From: Tepidimonas taiwanensis
Lineage (GTDB): Bacteria; Pseudomonadota; Gammaproteobacteria; Burkholderiales; Burkholderiaceae_C
Length of the DNA stretch: 64,000 bases
Assembly: GCF_020162115.1 (NCBI RefSeq)
Contig: NZ_CP083911.1
Span: 2,851,588 to 2,915,587 of the forward strand
Reading direction: 5' to 3'
Below the pieces are notes generated by a model, which searched no databases, had not been told where the DNA came from, and saw only the letters and a program-made list of their open reading frames with translations. The first letter of the stretch is position 1, and every line of letters begins with the position of its first letter. Below are positions 18,074-31,587 of this stretch, one piece after another. Position numbers and translations under genes: made by a program.

Positions 18074-18490
18074 ATGTTGCAACCTGCTCGTCGCAAATAC
18101 CGCAAAGAGCACAAGGGCCGCAACACGGGTGTCGCCACCAGCGGCACCACCGTCGTGTTCGGCGACTACGGCCTCAAGGCCACCGACCGCGGCCGCCTGA
18201 CGGCGCGCCAGATCGAAGCCGCCCGTCGGGCCATCTCGCGCCACGTCAAGCGCGGTGGGCGCATCTGGATCCGCGTGTTTCCGGACAAGCCCATCACCAA
18301 GAAGCCGGCCGAGGTCCGCATGGGCAACGGCAAGGGTAACGTGGAGTTCTACGTCGCCGAAATCCAGCCCGGCAAGGTGCTGTACGAGATCGTCGGCGTG
18401 CCCGAGCAGCTCGCGCGTGAAGCGTTCCAGCTCGCCGCGGCCAAGCTCCCGCTGCGCACCACGTTCGTGACGCGCATGCTCGGCCAGTGA
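18074..18490 (+). CDS. rplP: 50S ribosomal protein L16
   Basis: 138 residues (MLQPARRKYRKEHKGRNTG), normal length. It contains GGRIWIRVFPDKPITKKPAEVRMG. L16 helps position tRNA near the A site. It starts 2 bp after rpsC. Confidence 0.98.
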   Translation: MLQPARRKYRKEHKGRNTGVATSGTTVVFGDYGLKATDRGRLTARQIEAARRAISRHVKRGGRIWIRVFPDKPITKKPAEVRMGNGKGNVEFYVAEIQPGKVLYEIVGVPEQLAREAFQLAAAKLPLRTTFVTRMLGQ

Positions 18491-18504
18491 GGAAGGAGAA
18501 CGCC

Positions 18505-18702
18505 ATGAAAGCCGCTGAACTGCGTCAAAAAGACGTCGCCGCGCTGCAGGCCGAAATCAAGTCGCTGCAAAAAGCGCACTTCAACCTGCGCATGCAGAAG
18601 GCCACGCAACAGCTCGCCAACACCGCCGCGCTGCGTCAGACGCGCCGTGCGATTGCGCGCGCCAAGACCATCCTGGCCGAAAAACTTGCCGCGGGCCAGT
18701 AA
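18505..18702 (+). CDS. rpmC: 50S ribosomal protein L29
   Basis: 65 residues from the ATG at 18505 (MKAAELRQKDVAALQ). GGAAGGAG precedes it. An in-frame GTG at 18487 overlapping the rplP stop is not used by homologues. Two-helix protein beside L23 at the tunnel exit. Confidence 0.96.
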   Translation: MKAAELRQKDVAALQAEIKSLQKAHFNLRMQKATQQLANTAALRQTRRAIARAKTILAEKLAAGQ

Positions 18703-18714
18703 GGAGAGACGACC

Positions 18715-18978
18715 ATGACGCAAACCAAAGTCAAGCGCACCCTGATCGGCAAGGTGGTCAGCGACAAGCGCGCCAAGACGATCACCGTGCTGGTCGAGCG
18801 CCGCGTGAAGCATCCGCTGTACGACAAGATCGTGATCAAGTCGAGCAAGTACCACGCCCACGACGAAAACGGCGAGTACAAGCTCGGCGACATCGTCGAG
18901 ATCACGGAAAGCCGGCCGCTGTCGAAGACCAAGAACTGGGTCGCGACGCGCCTGGTGCAAAAGGCCTCCGCGGTCTGA
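18715..18978 (+). CDS. rpsQ: 30S ribosomal protein S17
   Basis: 87 residues with the OB-fold pattern RTLIGKVVSDKRAKTITVLVER and HDENGEYKLGDIVEI. Last gene of the ribosomal run here; a strong terminator follows at 19022. In most bacteria rplN and the spc genes come next; here a peroxiredoxin does. Confidence 0.97.
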   Translation: MTQTKVKRTLIGKVVSDKRAKTITVLVERRVKHPLYDKIVIKSSKYHAHDENGEYKLGDIVEITESRPLSKTKNWVATRLVQKASAV

Positions 18979-19021
18979 CGCGCCCGATCCGACAAAACCC
19001 CGGCGCGCCACCGGGGCTATG

Positions 19022-19053
19022 GGGACGACCGACAATGCGGTCGTCCCTTTTTT
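19022..19053 (+). terminator. Intrinsic terminator after the S10 cluster
   Basis: A 9-bp perfect stem (GGGACGACC, 19022-19030, with GGTCGTCCC, 19039-19047), an 8-nt loop and six T (19048-19053). It ends the ribosomal transcript 44 bp after rpsQ and lies just upstream of the peroxiredoxin RBS. Confidence 0.9.
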
Positions 19054-19075
19054 CTTGTTGACGAGGAGATCCCCG

Positions 19076-19600
19076 ATGATCCAGGTTGGCGATACCCTGC
19101 CCGATGTGACCCTGATGGAGTACTGCGAAACCGAAGGCAACGGCTGCAGCATTGGACCCAACCCGGTGTCGGTGCGCGCCGCGGCGGCGGGCAAGACGAT
19201 TGCGCTCTTTGCCGTGCCCGGGGCGTTCACCCCGACGTGCTCCGCGCAGCACGTGCCGGGCTACCTGCGCCGTTATGACGAGCTGCGCGCGGCAGGAATC
19301 GATGAAATCTGGTGCGTCAGCGTCAACGACGCGTTCGTGATGGGCGCGTGGGCGCGCGACCAGGGCACCGCTGGCAAGGTGCGTATGCTCGCCGACGGCA
19401 GCGCCGAGTTCGCGCGCGCCACCGGGCTGACGCTGGACCTGACGGCGCGGGGGCTGGGCTTGCGCAGCAACCGCTACTCGATGCTCGTCAAGGACGGTGT
19501 CGTGCGCACCCTCAACGTCGAGGCGCCGGGCAAGTTCGAGGTCAGCGACGCCGATACGCTGCTCGCGCAGGCGCGCGAGCTGGCGGCGACCCAGGGGTAA
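19076..19600 (+). CDS. Peroxiredoxin (Prx5-like, AhpC/TSA superfamily)
   Basis: 174 residues. The ATG at 19076 has ACGAGGAG upstream; the longer frame lies inside the terminator. The peroxidatic motif PGAFTPTCSAQHVPG gives C55 as the reactive cysteine. Further cysteines are at 17, 24 and 80. C17 and C24 lie in an insert (EYCETEGNGCSIGPN) and one of them may resolve the disulfide. It reduces hydrogen peroxide or organic peroxides using thiols, in the cytoplasm, since no signal peptide is seen. It stands alone behind a terminator, so it should have its own promoter, which I could not identify. Confidence 0.88.
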   Translation: MIQVGDTLPDVTLMEYCETEGNGCSIGPNPVSVRAAAAGKTIALFAVPGAFTPTCSAQHVPGYLRRYDELRAAGIDEIWCVSVNDAFVMGAWARDQGTAGKVRMLADGSAEFARATGLTLDLTARGLGLRSNRYSMLVKDGVVRTLNVEAPGKFEVSDADTLLAQARELAATQG

Positions 19601-19793
19601 CCCACACCGTACCGCTATTGATCCGGCACCAAGCAGTTTTGCCTCCCCCGCGGCGTTCCGTGCCAGTAAGGAAAGCGGGGAACTCAAGACAAAACCGTGC
19701 CGCAGCAACAGGGGGCGCGCCTCGCAGCACGAGTGTGATGGTGTGTGACCCGCGTCACCCGGCGCGAACCGGTGCGTGTGCGGCGGGTGCACC

Positions 19794-20306
19794 TCACAGC
19801 GCCAGCTTGAGGTAATGCGCCCCCGGCAGGGGGTTGTGGTAGTAGGGCGGAATCTCGACGAAGCCCATCTCGTGGTAGAGCGCGCGCGCGGCCTCCATCT
19901 CGCGCAGCGTATCGAGCAGCAGGCAGTCGTACCCCGCCTGCTGTGCCAGCAGCACGACCTGCTCCGCCAACTGGCGGCCGAGCCCGAAGCCGCGAAACGC
20001 CCGCCGCACGAACAGGCGCTTCATTTCCGCCGCGTTGCCGTGGTCGCTGTCGAACAGCGGGCGCAGCGCGCAACAGCCCGCCGCTTCGCCATCGACGGTG
20101 GCGACGACCAGCGCCCCCAGCGGCGGCGCGTACAGGCCGGGCAGCGTCGCCAGCTCCTCGGTAAAACCCTGAAAGCACAGGTCGATGCCGATGTCGGCCT
20201 GATAGTCGAGAAACAGCTCGCGCGCCGCGTTCAGCAGCGGCCCGTCGGTCACGGTATGCAGCCGCACCTCGGGCGGCGCGGTGTCGTCGGCAGATGCATC
20301 GGCCAT
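19794..20306 (-). CDS. GNAT-family N-acetyltransferase
   Basis: 170 residues from the ATG at 20306. The acetyl-CoA loop RRAFRGFGLGRQL (Q/R-x-x-G-x-G type) and the later strand-helix LLLDTLREMEAARALYHEMGF are typical of GNAT enzymes. The substrate is unknown. The same frame is open to a GTG at 20366, inside the toxin gene upstream; that start would overlap the toxin stop by 16 nt and add a poorly conserved N-terminus. It follows a toxin-antitoxin pair on the same strand and may share its transcript. Confidence 0.85.
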   Translation of the reverse strand: MADASADDTAPPEVRLHTVTDGPLLNAARELFLDYQADIGIDLCFQGFTEELATLPGLYAPPLGALVVATVDGEAAGCCALRPLFDSDHGNAAEMKRLFVRRAFRGFGLGRQLAEQVVLLAQQAGYDCLLLDTLREMEAARALYHEMGFVEIPPYYHNPLPGAHYLKLAL

Positions 20307-20350
20307 GGGGCAATGATACGGGTCGGGGCGTGCAAGCCGGGTGTGAGCGC

Positions 20351-20632
20351 TTATTTTGAAGGCCACTGCCGCGCCGCGTGCAACACGCGCAGCACGCGCA
20401 CCTGGTCATCGGTGATGTCGTAGACCAGGAGATAGTTTGGATGGACCACCAGCTCGCGGGTACCAGCGACGCGACCAGGGCGACCCAGGCCGGGATGCTC
20501 GATCAAGCGACCCGCCGCCCCGGATAACCGCTCATCGAGGGCCAGTGCGGCGGCCGGATTGTCGGCCTCGATGTGGTCGTAGATGTCGACGCGGTCCTGA
20601 ATCGCCTCCGGCGTCCAGAACAGGATCCTCAT
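20351..20632 (-). CDS. RelE/ParE-family toxin
   Basis: 93 residues. The RelE/ParE fold pattern is clear: FWTPEAIQDRVDIYDHI, a middle GRPGRVAGTRELVVHPNYLLVYDI and the C-terminal RVLRVLHAARQWP. Such proteins cut mRNA at the ribosome or inhibit gyrase; the sequence does not tell which. Its start overlaps the antitoxin stop by 4 nt (ATGA), the usual layout. The ATG at 20632 gives the normal toxin length. Confidence 0.88.
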   Translation of the reverse strand: MRILFWTPEAIQDRVDIYDHIEADNPAAALALDERLSGAAGRLIEHPGLGRPGRVAGTRELVVHPNYLLVYDITDDQVRVLRVLHAARQWPSK

Positions 20633-20919
20633 TCGGCGGCGGCTTCAAGCCGTTGGCGGGTTGCGGCGCGTTTGGCGGCAAACCGTGCTTCGACTTCCGC
20701 CGAGGGGATGAGGCGACCGGCGTTGGCAGAGTCCAGCCCTGTCTGGACCGCGCGTCGGAACCAGGCGTCGTGTGCCGTGGTTTCCTGCTGCTGGCGAACG
20801 ACGTCGCGCATGAAGTCACGCAGGAGCTGCGCGGCGTTGCGGTCCATTTTTTTGGCTGCGGCAGAGAACGCGGATTTCAGCGCCGGGTCGACCCGGAACG
20901 TGAAGGTGCTTTCGCTCAT
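20629..20919 (-). CDS. Antitoxin, ribbon-helix-helix type
   Basis: 96 residues from the ATG at 20919. The N-terminus STFTFRVDPALKSAFSAAAKKMDRNAAQLLRD is split here as a strand (TFTFRVD) and two helices, as in DinJ/RHH antitoxins. The charged, probably flexible C-terminus would wrap the toxin. It should bind the operator of its own operon as a dimer. A GTG at 20940 could give 7 more residues. The toxin follows with a 4-nt overlap. Confidence 0.82.
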   Translation of the reverse strand: MSESTFTFRVDPALKSAFSAAAKKMDRNAAQLLRDFMRDVVRQQQETTAHDAWFRRAVQTGLDSANAGRLIPSAEVEARFAAKRAATRQRLEAAAE

Positions 20920-21011
20920 TGCGGGCCTCGTGTGTGACACGGTCAGTGCATGGTAATGCGCGGCGGGCCAAAAGACCAGAGGTGCCCATGGTTCTGTCCA
21001 TGGTTCTCGGG

Positions 21012-21749
21012 TCAGGGCTGTCCGAGGCCGAGCACGATGCCGGCGGTCGCGGCGACGCTGAGCGCGGCGAGCGCGAGCGCGAGCAGCCGCTGGCGAGGGC
21101 CGTCGGCGCTGGCGGGCGTGTCGGGGGGCAGAGGCTTGTTGCCGTGCAGCATCGGCGGCAGCAGCGCCTTGCCGCGCGCGATGCGGTACCAGACAATGGC
21201 CGCGACGTGCAGGCCGACGAGCGCGAGCAACAGGGTCTTACCCCAGCCCTTGTGGTAGGCGGTGGCCGCATACGCGGTGCTGGACTCGACCCAGTGCGCC
21301 AGCGGCCCGACGAAGGCGATTTCGTCGTCGCTGATCAGGCCGGTGCCCACCTGCCCCGCGAGCACCGCGAGCAGCGCAAACACCGACAGCGCCCCGAGCG
21401 GCGAGTGGCCGACCTCGACGCGCGGGTCGGCGCGCCCGCGCAGGTAGGCCAGCAGCGTGCCGGGCCCGTGGAGGAAAGACGCGAAGCGCGACCAGCGCCC
21501 ACCCACCAGCCCCCACAGCACGCGAAAGATCAGCAGCGCGAGCACCGCATAGCCCAGCCGCTGGTGCCACGTCATCCAGTTGCCGCCCAGGTTACCGGTG
21601 ATGACGAGTCCGACGACCGCCAGCGCCAGCAGCCAGTGGAACAGCCGCGTCGGCAGGTCCCACACGCGCACGGGCACGAGCGGGGCGGCGGCCGGTGCCG
21701 CGGGGGTGGGGGCGTCAACGGGGCGGAGGGTTTGGTCGGGCGTGTTCAT
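21012..21749 (-). CDS. Cytochrome b561-type membrane protein
   Basis: 245 residues. After a Pro/Ala-rich N-terminus come four core helices with His residues placed for two haems b: RLFHWLLAL, TWHQRLGYA, VGHSPLGAL and LVGLHVAAIVWYR. A fifth hydrophobic segment lies at the C-terminus (about 222-243). Such proteins pass electrons between quinols and periplasmic cytochromes. The divergent neighbour at 21922 encodes a cytochrome c', a likely electron partner. Confidence 0.9.
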   Translation of the reverse strand: MNTPDQTLRPVDAPTPAAPAAAPLVPVRVWDLPTRLFHWLLALAVVGLVITGNLGGNWMTWHQRLGYAVLALLIFRVLWGLVGGRWSRFASFLHGPGTLLAYLRGRADPRVEVGHSPLGALSVFALLAVLAGQVGTGLISDDEIAFVGPLAHWVESSTAYAATAYHKGWGKTLLLALVGLHVAAIVWYRIARGKALLPPMLHGNKPLPPDTPASADGPRQRLLALALAALSVAATAGIVLGLGQP

Positions 21750-21862
21750 CGGTGCGAGGCTTCGGTGCGTGAGCGAGCGGTCGTACAGCCATGTCCACCG
21801 GCCACAGGGGCTGCGGTGGCCGCGGTTGCCGACCCGTTGGGGGCGGCCCGTCGGGGGTGGCG

Positions 21863-21890
21863 TGCACGTTTTCGTGCGTCAGCATACACT
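21863..21890 (+). promoter_or_regulatory. Probable promoter of the cytochrome c' gene
   Basis: TGCACG (21863-21868), a 16-bp spacer and TACACT (21885-21890), 31 bp before the ATG. The hexamers are moderate matches; the position is right. Nothing comparable was found for the opposite gene. Confidence 0.4.
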
Positions 21891-21921
21891 CAAGTTCCCG
21901 TTCACTACCGGAGGTTACTTC

Positions 21922-22365
21922 ATGTCCAAGCGTCTGCTCGTTGCCACCGTGGTCGCCGCGCTCGCCGGTGCCGCCCACGCCCAGTTTCAGAAGCCCGAGG
22001 ATGCGGTCAAGTACCGCCAGGGCGCGTTCACCGTCATGGGCAACCACTTCAGCCGTATCGGCGCGATGGTGCAGGGGCGCGTGCCGTTCGACGCCAAGGT
22101 CGCGCAGGAAAACGCCGCGCTCGTGGTGACGTTGTCCAAGCTGCCGTGGGCCGGCTTTACGCCCGAGTCGGAGAAGATCAAGAGCCGCACCAAGCCCGAG
22201 GCGTGGAGGGAGATGGACAAGGTGCGCGCCGGTGCCGACAAGATGATGAAGGCGGTCGCGGACCTGGAAGCCGCGACGCGCACCGGCAACCTCGACGCGG
22301 TGAAAAAGACCTTCGGCGACGCCGCCGCGACCTGCAAGGCGTGCCACGACGCGTACCGCGAGTAA
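21922..22365 (+). CDS. Cytochrome c' (c556-like)
   Basis: 147 residues. The signal peptide at 1-20 ends AGAAHA before QFQKPEDA. The mature protein is a four-helix bundle type with the single haem motif CKACH (C138, C141, H142) at its very C-terminus, the hallmark of class II cytochromes c. The first helix reads YRQGAFTVMGNHF, with a Met typical of c556 members. It acts in the periplasm. GAGG 8 nt before the ATG supports the start. Confidence 0.95.
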   Translation: MSKRLLVATVVAALAGAAHAQFQKPEDAVKYRQGAFTVMGNHFSRIGAMVQGRVPFDAKVAQENAALVVTLSKLPWAGFTPESEKIKSRTKPEAWREMDKVRAGADKMMKAVADLEAATRTGNLDAVKKTFGDAAATCKACHDAYRE

Positions 22366-22414
22366 GTCCACGGCGCTGCGGTGCCGCGGCCTTGCACACG
22401 GCCGTGGCCCCCTT

Positions 22415-22444
22415 CTGGGTGCGCCCTTCACGGGGCGCACCCAG
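22415..22444. repeat. 30-bp near-perfect palindrome between convergent genes
   Basis: A 12-bp perfect stem (CTGGGTGCGCCC, 22415-22426, with GGGCGCACCCAG, 22433-22444) and a 6-nt loop, between the 3' ends of cytochrome c' and the TlpA-like gene. There is no T-run on either strand. It may slow polymerase from both sides or be a dispersed repeat. Confidence 0.5.
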
Positions 22445-22484
22445 GGGGGGGTGTCAGGGGGCGCGTGTACGCCAGATCCCTCGG

Positions 22485-22994
22485 TCAGGCCGCCTCGGCC
22501 AGCAGCTTGTCCAGTAGCGCGGCCAGCGCCGCGAAGTCGGGCTCGCCGACGTAGCGTTTGACGATGCGCCCGCGGCGGTCGACGATATACGTCGTCGGGG
22601 TGAGCTTGACGTCCCCCCACGCGCGGGCGAGCGCGCCGTCGCTGTCGAGCGCGACCTTGAACGGCAACTGCCGCGTGCGCGTGAAGTTGGCCACCCATTC
22701 CGGCGGGTCGTAACTCATCGCCACCGCCACCGTCTCGAAGCCGCGCGGCGCAAAGCGCCGGTGCGTTTCGATGAGCTGCGGCATTTCCTTCACGCAGCTC
22801 ACGCAGGTGGTGGCCCAGAAATTGACCAGCAGCACGCGGCCCTGCAGATCGGCGGTCGTGAGGGTGCTGCCATCGAGCAGCCGGAAGGTCGAGGCTGGTG
22901 CGCGTTCGGCGCTGCTGCACCCGGCGAGGCCAAGGCCGCCGAACGCGGCCAGCCAGGGCGAGGCGAGCAGCCAGGGGCGAAGACGGGGCGTCAT
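22485..22994 (-). CDS. TlpA-like thiol-disulfide lipoprotein
   Basis: 169 residues from the ATG at 22994. The signal peptide ends in the lipobox LAGC (C26), so it should be membrane-anchored and face the periplasm. The redox motif is WATTCVSC (C64, C67), followed by the ResA/TlpA pattern FETVAVAMSYDPPEW and the cis-Pro region LTPTTYIVDRRG. It probably reduces disulfides of exported proteins, for example apocytochrome c, which would fit the neighbouring cytochromes. The frame extends further upstream but without a sensible start. Confidence 0.88.
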   Translation of the reverse strand: MTPRLRPWLLASPWLAAFGGLGLAGCSSAERAPASTFRLLDGSTLTTADLQGRVLLVNFWATTCVSCVKEMPQLIETHRRFAPRGFETVAVAMSYDPPEWVANFTRTRQLPFKVALDSDGALARAWGDVKLTPTTYIVDRRGRIVKRYVGEPDFAALAALLDKLLAEAA

Positions 22995-23229
22995 GTCACG
23001 CTCAGCAAAGCAAGGAAACAGATCCCCCGATTGGACCACAGCGCCACGGAAGCGGGATCCGCGCGCCGGACTCCGGCGCATCACGAAGACATCGCCGGCG
23101 ATCCGGCAACGCGAGAGCGGCAACGCGGGACGCGATGGCCGTGGGGCCGACCGGGGGGCATGAACGATCCGATGCCCTGCCGCGGCAAAAGTTCGCACCG
23201 CTCAGCGGATTGCGGGCACAATCGGACCC

Positions 23230-23628
23230 ATGAGCGCTCAAGCCCTTCGCATGCGGCCGCTGCGTGTGCTGGTGGCCGACGACAACCCGTTGAACCTGCG
23301 CCTGGCGACTCGCATCCTGCGCGAGATGGGGCACAGCGGCGTCCTCGTGCAGGACGGCGCGAAGGCACTGGAGGCGCTGGCGGCGCAGCGCTTCGACGTC
23401 GTGCTGCTGGACGTGACGATGCCGGGGATGGACGGGATCGAGGCGTTGCGCGAACTGCGCGCGCGCGAGCGTGGCGGGGCCGCGCGCACCGCGGTAATCA
23501 TGGTCACGGCGCACGACCTGCCGGAAGACCGGCGGCGCCTGCTGCAGGCGGGGGCGGACGGCTATGTGGCCAAACCGATCGACGCCGAGCGGCTGGCCGC
23601 CGAGCTGGCCCGGGTGATGGGTCACTGA
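23230..23628 (+). CDS. Stand-alone CheY-like response regulator
   Basis: 132 residues, a single receiver domain. Acidic D17-D18, phosphorylation site D61 in VVLLDVTMPGMDG, the Thr in MVTAHD and the Lys in GYVAKPI are all present. There is no output domain, so it may act by protein contact or as a phosphate shuttle. The hybrid kinase starts 16 bp downstream, which makes it part of the same operon and relay. Confidence 0.92.
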   Translation: MSAQALRMRPLRVLVADDNPLNLRLATRILREMGHSGVLVQDGAKALEALAAQRFDVVLLDVTMPGMDGIEALRELRARERGGAARTAVIMVTAHDLPEDRRRLLQAGADGYVAKPIDAERLAAELARVMGH

Positions 23629-23644
23629 CGGGGCGGAGCGCAGC

Positions 23645-29049
<5,405 letters not shown>

Positions 29050-29053
<4 letters not shown>

Positions 29054-29997
29054 CCGCTGCCGAACGACCAGCCGGGTGGCCGGACCGCAAGCCGCGTCTG
29101 CTGCTCGTGGACGATCAGCCGGTGCAGCTGCAGGCGCTCTACCGCACGCTCGCCGGGGACTACCAGCTCTTCATGGCGACGAATGGCGAGCAGGCGCTGC
29201 AAGTGGCGCTGCAGCAGCAGCCGGACCTGATCCTGCTCGACGTCGTGATGGAGGGGCTGGACGGCTTTGGCGTCCTGCAGCGCCTGCGCGCACAGGCGCA
29301 GACGCCGGCGATTCCGGTGATCTTCGTCACCGCGCACAGCGATCAGGACATCGAGAGCCGCTGCCTGGAGGCCGGCGCGGTGGATTTCATCACCAAGCCG
29401 ATCAACCCCGCGGTGGTGCGCGCGCGCGTACGCACGCACCTGACGCTGAAATTCCAGTCGGATCTGTTGCGCTCGCTCGCCTTCGTCGATGGCCTGACCG
29501 GTGTGGCCAACCGGCGGCGGTTCGACGAGCGGCTGGCGCTGGAGTGGGCGCGCGCGCAGCGCCACGGTCACGCATTGAGCCTGCTGCTGGTCGACGTGGA
29601 CCACTTCAAAGCGTACAACGACCGCTACGGCCACCAGGCGGGGGACGAGGCGCTGCGGCGCGTGGCGGCGTGCCTCACCGAACAGATGCGGCGCGGCACC
29701 GACCTCGTCGCACGCTACGGCGGGGAGGAGTTTGCTTGCCTGCTGCCGGACACCGACAGCGAGCAGGCGCTGGCGCTGGCGCAGCGCATCGTCGAGGCAG
29801 TGCCGCTGATGGCGATCCCGCATTCGGCGTGTCCCGTGGCGCCGGTGCTCACCGTCAGCGTCGGGGTCGCCACGCGCCGTGGCCCCACCCAGCCCGGCTG
29901 GTCCAGCGCGGCGCTGCTGGGGTTGGCGGACGCGCAGCTCTACGAGGCCAAGCGCCTGGGCCGCGCGCGCGCCTGCGCGGCCGTGCTGGAGGCGTAA
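29050..29997 (+). CDS. Response regulator with GGDEF diguanylate cyclase domain
   Basis: 315 residues from the ATG at 29050, overlapping the kinase stop (ATGA). The receiver (about 15-130) has D64 in ILLDVVMEGLDG and the switch residues VTAH and ITKP. The output is a GGDEF domain with GGEEF (224-228), the active-site form, and an RGTD I-site five residues before it, so product inhibition is expected. It should make cyclic-di-GMP when phosphorylated, most likely by the hybrid kinase upstream. No EAL or HD-GYP domain is present. Confidence 0.95.
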
Positions 29998-30008
29998 GCG
30001 CGGCGCCG

Positions 30009-30449
30009 TCAGCGCGCGGCGCGCGCCAAGGCCGCGCGGGCGGTGCGCAACCGCTCCTCCAGGTACGGGCCGTAAAAATCGGCCAGGCCCATGCCCTCGA
30101 GCCGCTCGGCGAGTTCACGCCCCCGCTCGTCGACGAACAGCACCGTCGGCGCCACGCGCACGCGCCACGCCCGCGCCAGCTCGTAACCCGTGGTCGAGCG
30201 CCCCTGAAAATCGACCACCGGCGTGCGCCGGTCGAGCATGTCGACCTGCACCGCGACCACCTCGCCGCGCTGCAGCATCGGACCCAGGTGGTGCTGGCGC
30301 ACGACGTCGCAGAACGCGCAACCGGCGAGCGTCACCATGACCACCAGCGGCTCGCCGCGCGCGCGCGCGGCCTGCGCCGCGGCGCTCAGCGACGACGGCA
30401 CCGGCAGCGTGTGGCGGTGGGGGACGGCGGTGTCGGCTGGGGCGCTCAT
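30009..30449 (-). CDS. Thioredoxin-fold protein with CxxC
   Basis: 146 residues from the ATG at 30449. A redox motif GCAFC (C44, C47) follows the strand LVVMVTLA, and a cis-Pro site VAPTVLFVDERG comes later, as in SoxW/DsbE-type proteins. No convincing signal peptide is seen, only a polar N-terminus, so location is uncertain. It could reduce or oxidise protein disulfides. It is divergent from the lipoprotein gene at 30467; their start codons are only 17 bp apart, so promoters must overlap one or the other coding region. Confidence 0.75.
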   Translation of the reverse strand: MSAPADTAVPHRHTLPVPSSLSAAAQAARARGEPLVVMVTLAGCAFCDVVRQHHLGPMLQRGEVVAVQVDMLDRRTPVVDFQGRSTTGYELARAWRVRVAPTVLFVDERGRELAERLEGMGLADFYGPYLEERLRTARAALARAAR

Positions 30450-30466
30450 CGGCGGGCTACGGTACG

Positions 30467-31132
30467 ATGCAGGACATGTCATTGTGCCCTGCTTTCGCGA
30501 GGTCTGCCACGCGCCGCGAGGATGGCCCGCCGTCCGGCCCCCGGGCCGCCCGCGGGCGGGCGGTGCCGGCGCTCGCAAGCGCGCTGGTGGCGCTGGGCGG
30601 GGCGCTCACGGCGTGCAGCCCGGCGCTGGACTGGCGCACCGTGCGCCACGACGCGGCGGCGGTGGAGGCCGTGCTGCCCTGCAAGCCGGAGCGCGCGACA
30701 CGCGAGGTGCCGCTGCTCGGGCCCGGTCAGCCACCGGTGGCGCTGCACATGCTGAGCTGCCGCGCCGCCGGCCACACGTTTGCGGTGGCGGCGGTGCGCT
30801 TGCCCGATGGGGTGGCGGACGCCACGGTGGCGCAGTGGGCGGCCGCGTGGCGCCGCGCCGCGTGGGCGACGCTGCGGGTGCCGGCCCCGGCAGACGGGGT
30901 GCCGCCCGGCTGGGCGGCGGTGCCCTGCGGCAGCGCGGGCCGCGTCACGCTGCCGCCGCTTTGCTGGCGCGGCCCGGGGCACGGGCCCGACGGGCAGCCG
31001 CTGCAGGCCGAGTGGCACTGGCGCATCGAGGGGCCGTGGCTGGTGCAGCGCGCGCTTTACGGACCGGGCCTTGCCGACGACGCGCGGGAGACGTTTTTCG
31101 GCGGCGTCACGCGCCACGGTTCCGGTCGATAA
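30467..31132 (+). CDS. Uncharacterised lipoprotein
   Basis: 221 residues. A hydrophobic stretch ending ALTAC (lipobox, C50) follows an unusually long Arg-rich leader, so the true start may be one of the later codons, for example ATG 30476 or GTG 30563. The mature part has conserved-looking cysteines (LPCKPERATR, LSCRAAGH, VPCGSAGR, LCWRGPG) and many Trp. I recall similar short lipoproteins in Burkholderiales but no known function. It precedes the PTS EIIA gene by 8 bp, so they are probably co-transcribed. Confidence 0.7.
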   Translation: MQDMSLCPAFARSATRREDGPPSGPRAARGRAVPALASALVALGGALTACSPALDWRTVRHDAAAVEAVLPCKPERATREVPLLGPGQPPVALHMLSCRAAGHTFAVAAVRLPDGVADATVAQWAAAWRRAAWATLRVPAPADGVPPGWAAVPCGSAGRVTLPPLCWRGPGHGPDGQPLQAEWHWRIEGPWLVQRALYGPGLADDARETFFGGVTRHGSGR

Positions 31133-31140
31133 TTTCGCCC

Positions 31141-31587
31141 GTGAACGCCATCCTCGTCATCGCCCACGCGCCGCTCGCGTCCGCGTTGCGGCAGTGCGTG
31201 TTGCACGTCTTTCCGGACGCGGCGCACGTGGTGGATGCGCTGGATGTGCCGCCGCACCAGGCGCCGGAGGAGACGCTCGCGCAGGCGCGCGCGCTGATGG
31301 CCGTGCACGGCGCCGACGACACGCTGGTGCTGACCGACCTGTTCGGCGCCACGCCGTGCAACGTCGCCACCCGGCTGCTGGAGGGCGGCCACACGCGGCT
31401 CGTCACCGGGGTCAACCTGCCGATGCTGCTGCGCGCCGTCACTTACCGCCACGAACCGATCGACACCCTCGTGTCGCGCGCCACGCTCGGTGGCACGCAG
31501 GGGGTGATGCCGCTGGCGCCGACCGCGCCGCAAAACCAGTTTCATCCCCCCCGCCATGATCCAGCGCACCGTGACCATCAGCAATAA
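31141..31587 (+). CDS. PTS EIIA component, mannose type
   Basis: 148 residues from a GTG at 31141; no ATG fits. The start VNAILVIAHAPLA puts the phosphorylated His at position 9, as in EIIA of the mannose family, and TLVLTDLFGATPCNVA is the matching active-site loop. With HPr and EI downstream but no EIIB, EIIC or EIID, it probably has a regulatory role and does not transport sugar. Its C-terminus overlaps the ptsH start by 32 nt in another frame, an unusually long overlap. Confidence 0.9.
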   Translation: MNAILVIAHAPLASALRQCVLHVFPDAAHVVDALDVPPHQAPEETLAQARALMAVHGADDTLVLTDLFGATPCNVATRLLEGGHTRLVTGVNLPMLLRAVTYRHEPIDTLVSRATLGGTQGVMPLAPTAPQNQFHPPRHDPAHRDHQQ

